DNA from: Woeseiaceae bacterium | GTDB taxonomy: Bacteria > Pseudomonadota > Gammaproteobacteria > Steroidobacterales > Woeseiaceae | Length of the DNA: 64,000 nt | NCBI GenBank assembly: GCA_021773115.1 | Contig: JAJFKS010000017.1 | Span: forward strand, 62,001 to 126,000 | Direction: 5' to 3' | Made by a program: the position numbers and the translations under genes | Part shown: positions 18,609-26,820 of the stretch, piece by piece | Numbering within the stretch: the first letter of the stretch is position 1 | Layout: every line of letters starts with the position of its first letter | The notes under the pieces: generated by a model | What the model was told of the DNA's origin: nothing | The model's input: only the letters and a program-made list of their open reading frames with translations | The model's database searches: none

Positions 18609-19277
18609 ATGAAGCAACTGGACGCTGCAACCAAGATCAAGCGAGGGATTGTTTTCGTTATCGTTTCGTTGATGACGATCGATCTCGTTGTGGTTATTTC
18701 CGAAGGGCAATGGCTCAGTGCATTTCTTATACTGACCATTGCATTGCTAATTCTCCTTGTAACGGTATTCAGCGACCGGCTTGCGGTGCAGATTCCGGCT
18801 GAATTTCAGGTGCTTGCGCTGCTGTTCGTTTTCTCTGCGCTGTTTTTGGGAGAGGTCCGAAGTTACTACGACAAGATCTGGTGGTGGGACATTGCGCTGC
18901 ATAGCACATCCGGATTGTTGATGGGTATTCTCGGGTTCTTGTTGGTCTATGTACTCAATGCAAGCGAGAAAATTGCCTTTTCCATGACGCCACGGTTTGT
19001 TGCTTTCTTTGCCTTCATGTTCGCTGTTGCTGTCGGTGCGTTATGGGAAATCTTCGAGTTTTCCATGGACAGCATTTTAGGTATTCGCATGCAAAAGGCG
19101 ATGTTCGGTGACCCTTCCGGCTTGACGGATACGATGTGGGACATGATCGTGAACGCGATAGGTGCCGCTTTCATCAGTACTCTGGGCTGGTGGTATATGA
19201 AACGCGACCGCCGATCCTTCATAGACATCTGGATTCAAAAATTTGTTCATAGAAATCCGGACTGGTTTGAATCATGA
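18609..19277 (+). CDS. DUF2238/YjdF-like inner-membrane protein
   Basis: A 222-residue protein with five or six hydrophobic helices. YjdF/DUF2238 features are WWWDIALHSTSGLLMGILGF, the ALWEIFEFSMD acidic segment, and GLTDTMWDMIVNAIGAAF. The Asp, His and Glu residues inside the helices suggest a metal or proton site, but the family has no known function. It lies 115 bp after the Kef-type antiporter and 160 bp before the first universal-stress gene, in its own transcription unit as far as can be seen. Confidence 0.82.
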   Translation: MKQLDAATKIKRGIVFVIVSLMTIDLVVVISEGQWLSAFLILTIALLILLVTVFSDRLAVQIPAEFQVLALLFVFSALFLGEVRSYYDKIWWWDIALHSTSGLLMGILGFLLVYVLNASEKIAFSMTPRFVAFFAFMFAVAVGALWEIFEFSMDSILGIRMQKAMFGDPSGLTDTMWDMIVNAIGAAFISTLGWWYMKRDRRSFIDIWIQKFVHRNPDWFES

Positions 19278-19320
19278 AAGACTGAGATGCGCCTCTCCGA
19301 GTTTCTGTACCGAAGATCGA

Positions 19321-19337
19321 CTACGGGCTGACCACAA
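19321..19337 (+). promoter_or_regulatory. stress-island element, copy 1 (CTACGGGCTGACCACAA)
   Basis: A 17-base element found again, exactly or nearly, at 20487, 24022 and 31373. Here it ends 102 bases before the start of the first universal-stress gene. It is a candidate binding site for the FixJ-like regulator encoded at 30718; the assignment is inference. Confidence 0.5.
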
Positions 19338-19438
19338 TCACTTGCCGGGTACCCCGGATCACTACCAAAATCGAACTCGTCCATACTGCGCCCTAAGTGC
19401 AAACAGGATTACATGGCGCAATGGAGAGAGTTCGCTTC

Positions 19439-20431
19439 ATGAGATTTTCCAACATACTGCTCGTACACGATGCCCGGCGTCCGGGCCAGGCAGTCGCCTT
19501 GCGCTGCGCCGCCGCGCTCGCACGGACCGAGGGAGCAAAGCTTACTATCTCTGAAGTGGTTGACTCGATTGTGACGGAAGTCCCTCGATATTCGACAAAC
19601 GGCACTGTGCGATTGTCGACCGATGCGGTTCGGGCTAGCAAAATCAGGCGGATGAAAGAATTGGCCGCGAGCAACGGCGCGGGCGATCTCGATTTCTCTG
19701 TGACGCTCTTGGTCGGCAAACCGCACCTTGAAATTACTCGTGCGGTCCGTGAGAACCGACACGACCTCGTCGTCAAAGCATTTGCCGGCCGCCACGCCTT
19801 GCGATTCTTTTCGGGCGTGCAAGAAGACCGAGAATTGATCAGAAGTTGCCCGTGTCCGGTTTGGCTGGTCAACGTTGCCGAACAAGATAACAACAAATGC
19901 ATCCTCGTGGCGTTGGATATGCCGGCTGAAGGCGGCTTGGATAGCGGGCTCAATCAACGCATCGTAGAGGTATCGACGTCCATGGCTCTCGCGGAATCCC
20001 GATCGCTGCACTTTTTCCACGCGTGGCATTTACCTGGGGTGGGGCATATTCGAGCGCAGTGTAACCCGGCGGCAGACCTGGAAGCTGATCGTATACTGGC
20101 TCGCGAAGCGGCCAATCGAAAAACCTGGTTGCAGGATACGGTTGCCATGCTGCGATCAGGCACGAGGCAGTCCGCCACCGAAAAAATCAAACCAGAGGTC
20201 CACGTCGTGAACGGTGATGCGAAAAAGGTCATACCCGATCTTGCTGAGAAACTTGGGGTAGGGCTAATTGTCATGGGGGCCGCGGCGCGAACAGGACTAT
20301 CCGGTTTCGCGCGCCGAAACACAGTCGAGACAATATTATCTCGTTCAGATTTTTCATTGTTAGTCGTCAGGCAACCTGAACCTATGCCAGCGTGCGCATT
20401 GCGAGCGACAGGCATGGTACAGATTAGTTAA
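19439..20431 (+). CDS. tandem universal stress protein (UspE-like)
   Basis: A 330-residue protein with two UspA domains (residues ~1-145 and ~155-315). The start at 19439 (MRFSNILLVHD) has GGAGAG 10 bases upstream. The second domain keeps the ATP-type loop GLIVMGAAARTGLSGFARRNT and ends SDFSLLVVRQPEP. The first domain has DLVVKAFAG and SCPCPVWLVNV, as in UspE. Cytoplasmic; UspE-type proteins aid survival in energy or oxygen stress, mechanism not established. It is a paralogue of the gene at 20731. The tail (MPACALRATGM) is short. Confidence 0.9.
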   Translation: MRFSNILLVHDARRPGQAVALRCAAALARTEGAKLTISEVVDSIVTEVPRYSTNGTVRLSTDAVRASKIRRMKELAASNGAGDLDFSVTLLVGKPHLEITRAVRENRHDLVVKAFAGRHALRFFSGVQEDRELIRSCPCPVWLVNVAEQDNNKCILVALDMPAEGGLDSGLNQRIVEVSTSMALAESRSLHFFHAWHLPGVGHIRAQCNPAADLEADRILAREAANRKTWLQDTVAMLRSGTRQSATEKIKPEVHVVNGDAKKVIPDLAEKLGVGLIVMGAAARTGLSGFARRNTVETILSRSDFSLLVVRQPEPMPACALRATGMVQIS

Positions 20432-20486
20432 ACGCATCGTCTGCGCAATAAATTAGTGGCGCAATCGGATCGTACACCCAAGGTCT

Positions 20487-20503
20487 TACGGGTTGGCCAC
20501 AGG
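20487..20503 (+). promoter_or_regulatory. stress-island element, copy 2 (diverged)
   Basis: TACGGGTTGGCCACAGG matches the 19321 element at 14 of 17 aligned bases. It lies about 80 bases before the small coding candidate at 20585 and about 230 before the second universal-stress gene. Confidence 0.4.
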
Positions 20504-20543
20504 CTGCTAATGGGTTCTCCCAATTCATAAGTCTTGTTGTTAG

Positions 20544-20570
20544 GTGAATAATACCTGTCGCGTTATTCAC
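20544..20570. promoter_or_regulatory. perfect inverted repeat before small gene and second usp
   Basis: GTGAATAA (20544-20551), 11 bases, then TTATTCAC (20563-20570), immediately before an AGGAG Shine-Dalgarno sequence. It could be an operator or an RNA hairpin controlling translation of the small reading frame at 20585. Confidence 0.5.
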
Positions 20571-20584
20571 AGGAGACGATTGAC

Positions 20585-20734
20585 GTGGCGGACCAGGAAA
20601 CGTTGGCGGCTAAAGCCCGCCGCCAGAAACGACGCCGTGCGGCGTCCTCACGCTCGATTCTACGAGAACCCCTTCAGCCATTGCTGCTGAGCAGGGCTCG
20701 ATGCAGTCTGATCGCGGAGGTATCACATTTATGA
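20585..20734 (+). CDS. possible small basic protein translationally coupled to usp
   Basis: A 49-codon frame starting GTG at 20585, with AGGAG 9 bases upstream, and ending in a TGA that overlaps the ATG of the usp gene at 20731 (ATGA). The product is rich in Arg (AKARRQKRRRAASSRSILRE). Good ribosome-binding site, ATGA coupling and an operator-like repeat directly before it favour translation, perhaps as a leader that couples the usp gene. No homologue is recognised, and the frame could also be a chance one. Confidence 0.35.
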   Translation: MADQETLAAKARRQKRRRAASSRSILREPLQPLLLSRARCSLIAEVSHL

Positions 20735-21840
20735 GATTCTCAAATATTCTGCTCGCACTGGATTCGGACGCCGGCAACGCGTTGGCGCTGCAGCGCGCGA
20801 TCCAACTCGCGCGAAAAGAAAACGCAAGACTTACAGTTTGCGATGTGGTCGATTCGATTCCTGGCGATTACCGACGGCTAATTACTGCAATTACACCTCG
20901 CGAACTGACTGATTCGATAGTCGCTGCAAGGCTCGAACGTGCTGAGGTCTTGATTGGAACCGTCGATAGTAGCGATCTCTCTATTGACGCCAAGGTTCTG
21001 GTCGGCAGAGCACATATTGAAATTCCGCGGCTGGTTCGGGATGGACTCTATGATCTGGTCATTAAGCCGATCGCGGGTCGGCGTGTAGTGCGCGCCGGTT
21101 CCGTCACGCGTAAATACCGGGAGCTAATGAGACGTTGCCCGTGTCCCATCTGGCTGGTTAACGTCGCAGACCTGCCGGACGATAGTTGTGTCGTCGCGGC
21201 GCTGGACATGCCGGACGATGGTGTAATCAGCACCCCGGTCAATGAGCACATTTTGCAGGTGGCGCGGTCGATTGCCCTTGCGACTTTCCGTCCCTTACAC
21301 GTTATGCACGCGTGGACGTTGACTGGGGAGGGGCATCTGCGAGCAAGAGGCAGCGCTGAATCTGACCTGGACGTTGACCGAATGGTCGCACGTGAATCAG
21401 CCAATCGATCGGAGTGGCTTCGGAGTGCTTTTTATGCAGCCCAATCCGACTCTGAGCGAATCGCTAATGACTACCTTTCTCCGGAGCTACACGTCCTCAA
21501 GGGCAATCCCGGTAAAGTGCTACCTGGTCTCGCCCGCGAACTTGGGGCAGGGCTGATCGTTATGGGTACTGCAGCTCGTTCCGGCCTGTCCGGTGTATTG
21601 ATCGGAAACACGTCCGAGGCCGTCGTATTTCGCTCGGATTGCTCGCTATTGATCGTCAAGCAGCCGAATTCATTGTCTTCGCCTGAGGCAATGGGCGAGG
21701 CGGCATCGAAACCGCCTCGCTCGAAGAAAGGGTGGGCCAATTCGCAATGCGCGAGCAGGCCAGCAGCTCGTCACGCAACGGAAACGCACAGTGCTTTGAA
21801 TAATCAGGCACTGCCGATGTGTCCTGACGCGGCTACATAG
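20731..21840 (+). CDS. tandem universal stress protein (UspE-like), second copy
   Basis: A 369-residue two-domain UspA protein; ATG 20731 (MRFSNILLALDSD) has GGAGG 12-15 bases upstream. It is clearly a paralogue of the gene at 19439 (shared RCPCPIWLVNV, MHAW...GEGHLRA, GAGLIVMGTAARSGLSG). The final ~40 residues, Lys/Arg/Pro/Ser-rich (SKPPRSKKGWANSQC), go beyond the second domain and are absent from the first copy. Cytoplasmic stress protein. It may be coupled to the small frame at 20585. Its stop codon lies in a 25-base segment repeated at 24043. Confidence 0.9.
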   Translation: MRFSNILLALDSDAGNALALQRAIQLARKENARLTVCDVVDSIPGDYRRLITAITPRELTDSIVAARLERAEVLIGTVDSSDLSIDAKVLVGRAHIEIPRLVRDGLYDLVIKPIAGRRVVRAGSVTRKYRELMRRCPCPIWLVNVADLPDDSCVVAALDMPDDGVISTPVNEHILQVARSIALATFRPLHVMHAWTLTGEGHLRARGSAESDLDVDRMVARESANRSEWLRSAFYAAQSDSERIANDYLSPELHVLKGNPGKVLPGLARELGAGLIVMGTAARSGLSGVLIGNTSEAVVFRSDCSLLIVKQPNSLSSPEAMGEAASKPPRSKKGWANSQCASRPAARHATETHSALNNQALPMCPDAAT

Positions 21841-21871
21841 AACAGCGAATTTCGGCACGTCCCGGTAACCA

Positions 21872-22156
21872 CTACAATTGTTTGGCAATCCGCTTGAACC
21901 CGGCCTTAATTTCTTCACCCAAAAGCCGCGCGGCCGCGCCAACCTCTCCAGACGACTCTGCCGTCGTACCGCTCAGCTTTTTCGCTTTAGCCTGTAACTT
22001 CGACCACTTGCGCTCGAGCTCCTGCCATTCGTCGCTGGCGTCCATTTTGGCAAGGTGCAACTTTACGCGTAACTCATCACGCCGCTCCTTGAGTTCCTCG
22101 ACCATTTCCTCAAGGTCCTCGGTGAACTCCTCGAAATTCTCTTTGATATCGTTCAT
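21872..22156 (-). CDS. small coiled-coil protein
   Basis: A 94-residue, strongly charged protein with long heptad-like helices (MNDIKENFEEFTEDLEEMVE, ELERKWSKLQAKAKKL) and a basic amphipathic C-terminus (EEIKAGFKRIAKQL). No membrane segment, cysteine or known motif is present. It resembles small stress-induced coiled-coil proteins found beside universal-stress genes, but no specific family is recognised. It faces the second usp gene (31 bp between stops). A start at 22156 with GGAGTTT-like sequence upstream is acceptable. Confidence 0.7.
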   Translation of the reverse strand: MNDIKENFEEFTEDLEEMVEELKERRDELRVKLHLAKMDASDEWQELERKWSKLQAKAKKLSGTTAESSGEVGAAARLLGEEIKAGFKRIAKQL

Positions 22157-22222
22157 GCGAAACTCCAGTTTTTTTGATACGCATTTGTGGCACGACGGAT
22201 TCCGGTCATCTCAAAGATCCTG

Positions 22223-22388
22223 TCACGGCGTGATTGCGATTTGCAGTACGCCATCGCGTTTATTTGCAAAAAGGTCATACGCTTCTTCAATGTCATCCAA
22301 GCCAGCCGCCAAGGGGTTTCCCACCACACTGTGACTGGTGTCCATCCAGGCCAGGTATTACAAACACGGTGGCTTTCATCAATTTCAT
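22223..22388 (-). pseudogene. remnant of a zinc alcohol dehydrogenase
   Basis: On the minus strand, ATG 22388 begins MKLMKATVFVIPG, like the start of medium-chain zinc alcohol dehydrogenases (MKA-V--GPG). About 60 bases later, in another frame, follow LDDIEEAYDLFANKRDGVLQ and IAITP with a stop at 22223, the typical end of the same family. Roughly 300 internal residues and all zinc ligands are missing. It looks like a gene that lost its middle by deletion and then shifted frame. Not functional. Confidence 0.65.
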
Positions 22389-22679
22389 CGACACATCTCC
22401 CGAGATCATGGAACTGCCATTGCAGAACCGACCTGACCGCAGGGAACGCGGGATTAACAGCACGGTACGATATCCCACAATAGCCTGGAATCAGGACTAC
22501 TACGTAAGCACGGATCGCAGTCGGCGATATACGCCAACGGCTGTTAACAACAATGCCGGTTGTTGCTGTGGTCGATGAGGCTCCGCACGGCGCGGGGACG
22601 CTACGTGAATCCCCGTATTGCCCGAGTCCGATGCACTTGGCAACGTTTCCGCGGACAACAACTGATCTGGAGCAATGGT
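22389..22679. other. intergenic region before cytochrome-porin gene
   Basis: No convincing gene. Contains the palindrome TACGTA at 22501-22506 and, at its end, the Shine-Dalgarno GGAG (22669-22672) of the next gene. It probably carries the promoter of that gene; none is obvious. Confidence 0.4.
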
Positions 22680-23969
22680 ATGTCGCGTTTCAATCTTGCA
22701 AGCGGAAATTTGCTGCTGGCACTGCTTATATTCAGTAGCGCGTATACACCGGCCAATGCCATGCCGGCCTTTGCTCGGGAATACGGGGTAAGCTGCAGCG
22801 TTTGCCACGCCGCCTACCCGCGACTCAACAACTTCGGAGAATCATTTGCTGACGATATGAATTTTCGATTGCCTAACTGGGAGCAACTGACCGTCCCTAC
22901 CGGTGACGATACCCTTGCGCTCCCAAAATCATTGCCAGTGGCAATGCGGATGCAGGCATTTATACAGGGTCGTGACGGCGAGTCCATTGATCCTGTCAGT
23001 GGCGACGTCCAGGCGGACTCCCGGCTGGACTTTCAATCCCCCTACCTCGTCAAGCTACTGTCCAGCGCACCGCTCAGCGATCAAATCAGCTACTATTTTT
23101 ACGCCATCTTTGCGGAGAAGGGCGGTAACGGCGAGGTTGTTGTTGAAGATGCCTGGTTCAGCTACAACGACCTGTTCGATACCGGCATTAGTGCGATGCT
23201 TGGCCAATTTCAGGTATCGGACGTGATGTTCCCGCGTGAGGTGAGAATGACTTTCCAGGACTTCATGCTGTATCGTGCGGCCGGCATCACCTACGACCGC
23301 GGCATACTGTTCGGCAAAGGCCTCGGCGACATTGATGTGTCACTGGGCATTGTCAATGGCAATGGAATTCAGCAGAACTTCAGCATTAACAGTCCGGGCT
23401 ACCGCCGGCCGGACCGACTCTTTGACAATGACACGCAAAAAAGTGTCTTCGGCCGTCTGGGCAGCGATGTGGGACCGGTGTCCGTCGGCCTGTTCGGCCT
23501 CTCGGGCCGACAAATGAACGCGACCGGACCGGCCGGTATGCAATCCGGCAACCGCCGCACCGATAAACTGGTTGCCGGTGTCGATGTATCGGGCAGCCTC
23601 AACGGAAAATGGTACTGGTTCGGCCAATACCTGTGGAACCGCTGGGCGGATTTCATTGACCCGGGTACCGACTACGACTGGTCCGGCGTGTTTGCAGGCG
23701 TGGATTACGTGCACAGTGAGAAGTGGGTTTTTTCGGGACTGGTTAATCACATAGATGCAGGTGATTTCAAAAACACCGATACGATCTATGAGGGTTTGGA
23801 AATGCGTACCGTCACTGTTGCTGCTGCCTATTACTTCATGCGCAATGTGAAAGGCGTCATCGAGGCGAATGTCGATCTGCTCGATGACGTGCAGCAGACC
23901 GGCCAGTACTCTACGGGTCATCTGAGCCAGGAAAATTACGTTCTCATCGGCATTGATGCGGCGTTTTAA
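22680..23969 (+). CDS. porin-like outer-membrane protein with N-terminal heme c motif
   Basis: A 429-residue protein. The start at 22680 (GGAG 8 bases upstream) gives a clean signal peptide ending AYTPANA. Right after it comes one heme c site, C39-x2-C42-H43 (GVSCSVCHAAYPRLN). Residues ~90-429 are beta-strand rich (YYFYAIFAEKGG, WYWFGQYLWNRWADF, YVLIGIDAAF) and end in Phe, as a 16-18 strand barrel would. This suggests a heme-bearing porin able to pass electrons or ligands through the outer membrane. A cytochrome b561 gene follows; a rho-independent terminator at 24143 separates them. The substrate or partner is unknown. Confidence 0.78.
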   Translation: MSRFNLASGNLLLALLIFSSAYTPANAMPAFAREYGVSCSVCHAAYPRLNNFGESFADDMNFRLPNWEQLTVPTGDDTLALPKSLPVAMRMQAFIQGRDGESIDPVSGDVQADSRLDFQSPYLVKLLSSAPLSDQISYYFYAIFAEKGGNGEVVVEDAWFSYNDLFDTGISAMLGQFQVSDVMFPREVRMTFQDFMLYRAAGITYDRGILFGKGLGDIDVSLGIVNGNGIQQNFSINSPGYRRPDRLFDNDTQKSVFGRLGSDVGPVSVGLFGLSGRQMNATGPAGMQSGNRRTDKLVAGVDVSGSLNGKWYWFGQYLWNRWADFIDPGTDYDWSGVFAGVDYVHSEKWVFSGLVNHIDAGDFKNTDTIYEGLEMRTVTVAAAYYFMRNVKGVIEANVDLLDDVQQTGQYSTGHLSQENYVLIGIDAAF

Positions 23970-24021
23970 CTTCGCGGCAATCATTTGCAATGTGAATGGA
24001 GGCGGATTTGTGCCAAAAGTC

Positions 24022-24038
24022 CTTGTGGCTGACCACAA
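24022..24038 (+). promoter_or_regulatory. stress-island element, copy 3 (CTTGTGGCTGACCACAA)
   Basis: Shares the 11-mer GCTGACCACAA exactly with copies at 19327 and 31379. TACGTA follows at 24044-24049. It lies 105 bases before the terminator at 24143 and 165 before the cytochrome b561 start. Confidence 0.45.
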
Positions 24039-24142
24039 GTGACTACGTAGAATAGCGAATTCCAGCATTTTTCCGTAGTCGCGATAATCGCATCAGGATA
24101 AATGAAGGTTGCTGAGTCCCCCATACCAGCCTTTCATGTCTA

Positions 24143-24172
24143 GGGGTCGGATACTCTCCGACCCCGTTTTTC
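24143..24172 (+). terminator. rho-independent terminator
   Basis: A perfect 9-bp stem GGGGTCGGA/TCCGACCCC (24143-24151 with 24157-24165), a 5-base loop and a GTTTTTC tail. It lies 174 bases after the porin gene stop and 30 before the cytochrome b561 start, so it ends the porin transcript or any short RNA begun at 24022-24060. Confidence 0.85.
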
Positions 24173-24202
24173 AACCGAACAGAGGCAAGAAAAGAGCCCC
24201 CG

Positions 24203-24979
24203 ATGCATGATCAGGCGAACAATCAAGTAATGCAAACAGGCTACAAGGCCTGGGATCGCACTACGCGTTGGTTTCATTGGATTAATGTCCTGTGCGTGAT
24301 CGGGCTCGCCGTGTTTGGCCTGGCCATTCTGAACGAGAAATCCTTCGGCGTGAGTGCGGACGGGAAAGTTCTTTTGAAGACCTTGCATACGTATGTGGGC
24401 TACGTCTTCGCGGCAAATCTCGGCTGGCGTTTCGTGTGGGCCTTCATTGGGGGCTCGAGCGCCCGCTGGCGAGCATTGCTGCCCTTCGGCGCCGGTTACA
24501 CGCGCTCACTGCGCGAATACGTTCGCGGCTTTGCGGCAGGCAAGGCGCCGGACTACCTGGGCCACAACCCATTGGGCCGCATTATGGTGCTGTTTCTGCT
24601 GATCTCGCTCCTGACCCAAGCCGTTACGGGGCTGGTGCTTGCCGGCACTGACCTTTACAAACCGCCGTTCGGTGGCTCGATCGCAGAGTGGGTAACGAAA
24701 GGCGACCCGGACAAGCTCGCGATGCTAACGCCCGGATCGAAAGACGCCGTGGATCCGGCCGCATATGATGAGATGCGGCGCTTTCGGAAACCGTTCATCA
24801 CAACTCATGAGTATAATTTCTACGCACTGATGGCCCTGATCTTTCTGCACGTTGTTGGCGTGGTCGTTACGGAAATTCGAGAAAGAAATGGCCTGGTCTC
24901 AGCGATGATTACCGGCGAGAAAGTATTCTCGGCGCGGCCGATTGATATTCCTGAAGCAAAATCATCAACTGATGATTGA
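24203..24979 (+). CDS. membrane-bound cytochrome b561-type protein
   Basis: A 258-residue protein with four main helices. Heme ligand candidates are H in TRWFHWINVL (helix 1), H in LLKTLHTYVGYVFA (helix 2), the H of FITTHEYNFYALM, and the H of ALIFLHVVGVVV, typical of Ni-hydrogenase-type/di-heme cytochrome b (cytB561_bact). An insertion between helices 3 and 4 (GSIAEWVTKGDPDKLAML) is periplasmic. The role is quinone or cytochrome c electron transfer in the inner membrane. It follows the heme-bearing porin gene, and the two could form an electron path from quinone pool to the outer membrane. Confidence 0.85.
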   Translation: MHDQANNQVMQTGYKAWDRTTRWFHWINVLCVIGLAVFGLAILNEKSFGVSADGKVLLKTLHTYVGYVFAANLGWRFVWAFIGGSSARWRALLPFGAGYTRSLREYVRGFAAGKAPDYLGHNPLGRIMVLFLLISLLTQAVTGLVLAGTDLYKPPFGGSIAEWVTKGDPDKLAMLTPGSKDAVDPAAYDEMRRFRKPFITTHEYNFYALMALIFLHVVGVVVTEIRERNGLVSAMITGEKVFSARPIDIPEAKSSTDD

Positions 24980-25092
24980 GTGCGACCGAGAATTTTGCAA
25001 AAACCACAGATATGCCGCTTGCCGAAACCGCGAAAAGAGAGACGGTACCATTCGATACCTGCATTGCGTCTACTCCGTAGACAGTCGCGCGG

Positions 25093-25737
25093 CTACGAGT
25101 CTTTACTCGTGACGACTCGATAGGCCTCGTCGATGTCTGCTTGATTCGTCGTCGTGACATCAAGATCGTTGATCAGCCCGTCCTGGACGGCATAGATCCA
25201 TCCGTGAACCGACAACTCCTGGCCTCGTTCCCATGCTTCCTGCACGACGGTCGTATGGCACACGTTGCGCACTTGCTCGACAACATTGAGTTCGCAGAGC
25301 CGGTCCGCGCGCTCGCTCTCATCGGTAATTCTGGATAGGATCGCGTCATGCTTTTGCCTCACGTCGCGAATGTGCCTCAGCCAGTTGTCGATCAGTCCGA
25401 GGTGATTGTTCTCTCCGGCGGCTCTGACCCCACTGCAGCCATAGTGTCCGCACACGATCACGTGCTTGACTTTCAACACGTCGACAGCGAACTCAAGGAC
25501 ACTCAGGCAATTGAAGTCGCTATGGACGACAACATTGGCGATGTTGCGATGGACGAAGACTTCTCCTGGGTCAAGACCCACGATCTGATTGGCAGGGACG
25601 CGGCTGTCCGAGCAACCGATCCAGAGAAATTCGGGTTTCTGGTGATCGGCCAGCCGCGCGAAGTAGCCAGCATCGTGCGCCACCATGTCCCGCGCCCAGC
25701 GGCGGTTGTTCTCAAACAGCTTCGGCAGAATTCTCAT
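25093..25737 (-). CDS. can: beta-class carbonic anhydrase
   Basis: A 214-residue enzyme with all beta-carbonic-anhydrase zinc ligands: C42 and D44 in WIGCSDSRVPAN, H98 and C101 in VCGHYGCSGVRAA. It interconverts CO2 and bicarbonate in the cytoplasm. Length and the HRNIANVVVHSD and VHGWIYAVQDG segments match E. coli Can. It stands alone on the minus strand between two plus or minus stress genes, with 113 bp to the convergent cytochrome b561. No regulatory element was recognised upstream. Confidence 0.93.
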   Translation of the reverse strand: MRILPKLFENNRRWARDMVAHDAGYFARLADHQKPEFLWIGCSDSRVPANQIVGLDPGEVFVHRNIANVVVHSDFNCLSVLEFAVDVLKVKHVIVCGHYGCSGVRAAGENNHLGLIDNWLRHIRDVRQKHDAILSRITDESERADRLCELNVVEQVRNVCHTTVVQEAWERGQELSVHGWIYAVQDGLINDLDVTTTNQADIDEAYRVVTSKDS

Positions 25738-25870
25738 CGCAGTCGTGGCCCCTGAGAACAGGGGGCGTTTTGAATGGTGTCCCGCTTCGGAACCACTTGT
25801 GAAAGTCTATTTCTTTTTGCCATGGCTCAATCCTCTCAAGTAATGGAGCTTCCGGCAATCCCGCGGTGGT

Positions 25871-26797
25871 TCAGATCTTGATCGGTGTACGAAATCCGTC
25901 GGGTTTGATCGCCAGAACAGAGCAATTGACCTGGCGCAAAACCGAGTCGGCTGTATTGCCAATGAAGAAACCTGGAATCCCGGTTCTACCCACTGTGCCC
26001 ATTACCAACAGATCAATTTTCTGGGCTTGCGCAATTGAGGGGATCATCTCTTCGGCATTGCCTTTTCGAAAATGTATCGTGATCTTGTCTGCGTCAATGC
26101 CACTTTGCGCAATCGCCTGGTCCAACCATTGACGATGTCGTTGCTCCAATGCTTGCAACAAACTTTCGACAGAACGCGGACCGGCCTGACTGCGCAGCGT
26201 GAATTCCTGCTGGAGGTCCCACAGGTGTAACACGTGTAGTTTGGCGCCCAGCAATTCGGCGACGTTTTTTCCCCATCGAAGTACCTTTTCTGCCAGCGCG
26301 CTTTTTTCTTCATCAAAGGCGAGTGGATCGACTGCAATCATGACCCTTGCCAGCTTTTTTTCGGGGGCGGGCTTGAAGATCCACACCGGATCAGGACTCA
26401 GACGAAACAGTTGCATGTCGGTACTGCCGAACAGGAAGTTCAGTTTCCCGGCGTCCTCCGCGGCGGGCTTCATGACCAGGTCGTAGGCTCCCGCAACCGC
26501 TGCTCGGATGATCGCTTCATATGGCTTGCCGGCTGCCTGTTTTACAGATGCAGAGACCCCAGCTTGCGCCAGTTCCGCACGCAGCTCGTTTAGCTCTCGT
26601 AACTGCACGGTTGTGGTCCATTCGTAAAGATTGGCTAGCGCAACCTGGGTTTCCGGATCGTCCGGCGGCGGGTCGGTGATTCCGAGCAAAGTCACTTGGC
26701 CTCCGGATTGTCCTGCAACCGCAGTAACTTCCGAAATCATCGATGGCCGGTCATAGGTACCGTGCACCGCCACAAGAAGTTTCGAGATAGGCTTCAT
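25871..26797 (-). CDS. tandem universal stress protein (UspE-like), third copy
   Basis: A 308-residue two-domain UspA protein. The start is taken as ATG 26797 (MKPISKLLVAVHGTYD), with TAAGG 9 bases upstream; an upstream TTG at 26803 is also in frame. The second domain has the loop DLLVMGTVGRTGIPGFFIG and ends CSVLAIKPDGF. Domain 1 ends with VWIFKPAPEKK. It lies 24 bp downstream of rnk on the same strand, so the two are probably one operon. Closer to the shortened copy at 27865 than to the plus-strand copies. Confidence 0.9.
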   Translation of the reverse strand: MKPISKLLVAVHGTYDRPSMISEVTAVAGQSGGQVTLLGITDPPPDDPETQVALANLYEWTTTVQLRELNELRAELAQAGVSASVKQAAGKPYEAIIRAAVAGAYDLVMKPAAEDAGKLNFLFGSTDMQLFRLSPDPVWIFKPAPEKKLARVMIAVDPLAFDEEKSALAEKVLRWGKNVAELLGAKLHVLHLWDLQQEFTLRSQAGPRSVESLLQALEQRHRQWLDQAIAQSGIDADKITIHFRKGNAEEMIPSIAQAQKIDLLVMGTVGRTGIPGFFIGNTADSVLRQVNCSVLAIKPDGFRTPIKI

Positions 26798-26820
26798 TGG
26801 CAAATTACCTTACTGTTGAT

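Noticed and set aside
18132..18710. Minus-strand 192-codon frame across the Kef-type gene end
   Set aside because: Antisense shadow with no domain pattern, overlapping two clear genes.
22560..22679. Forty-residue upstream extension of the cytochrome-porin
   Set aside because: The extension precedes a clean signal peptide and lacks a ribosome site; 22680 is the better start.
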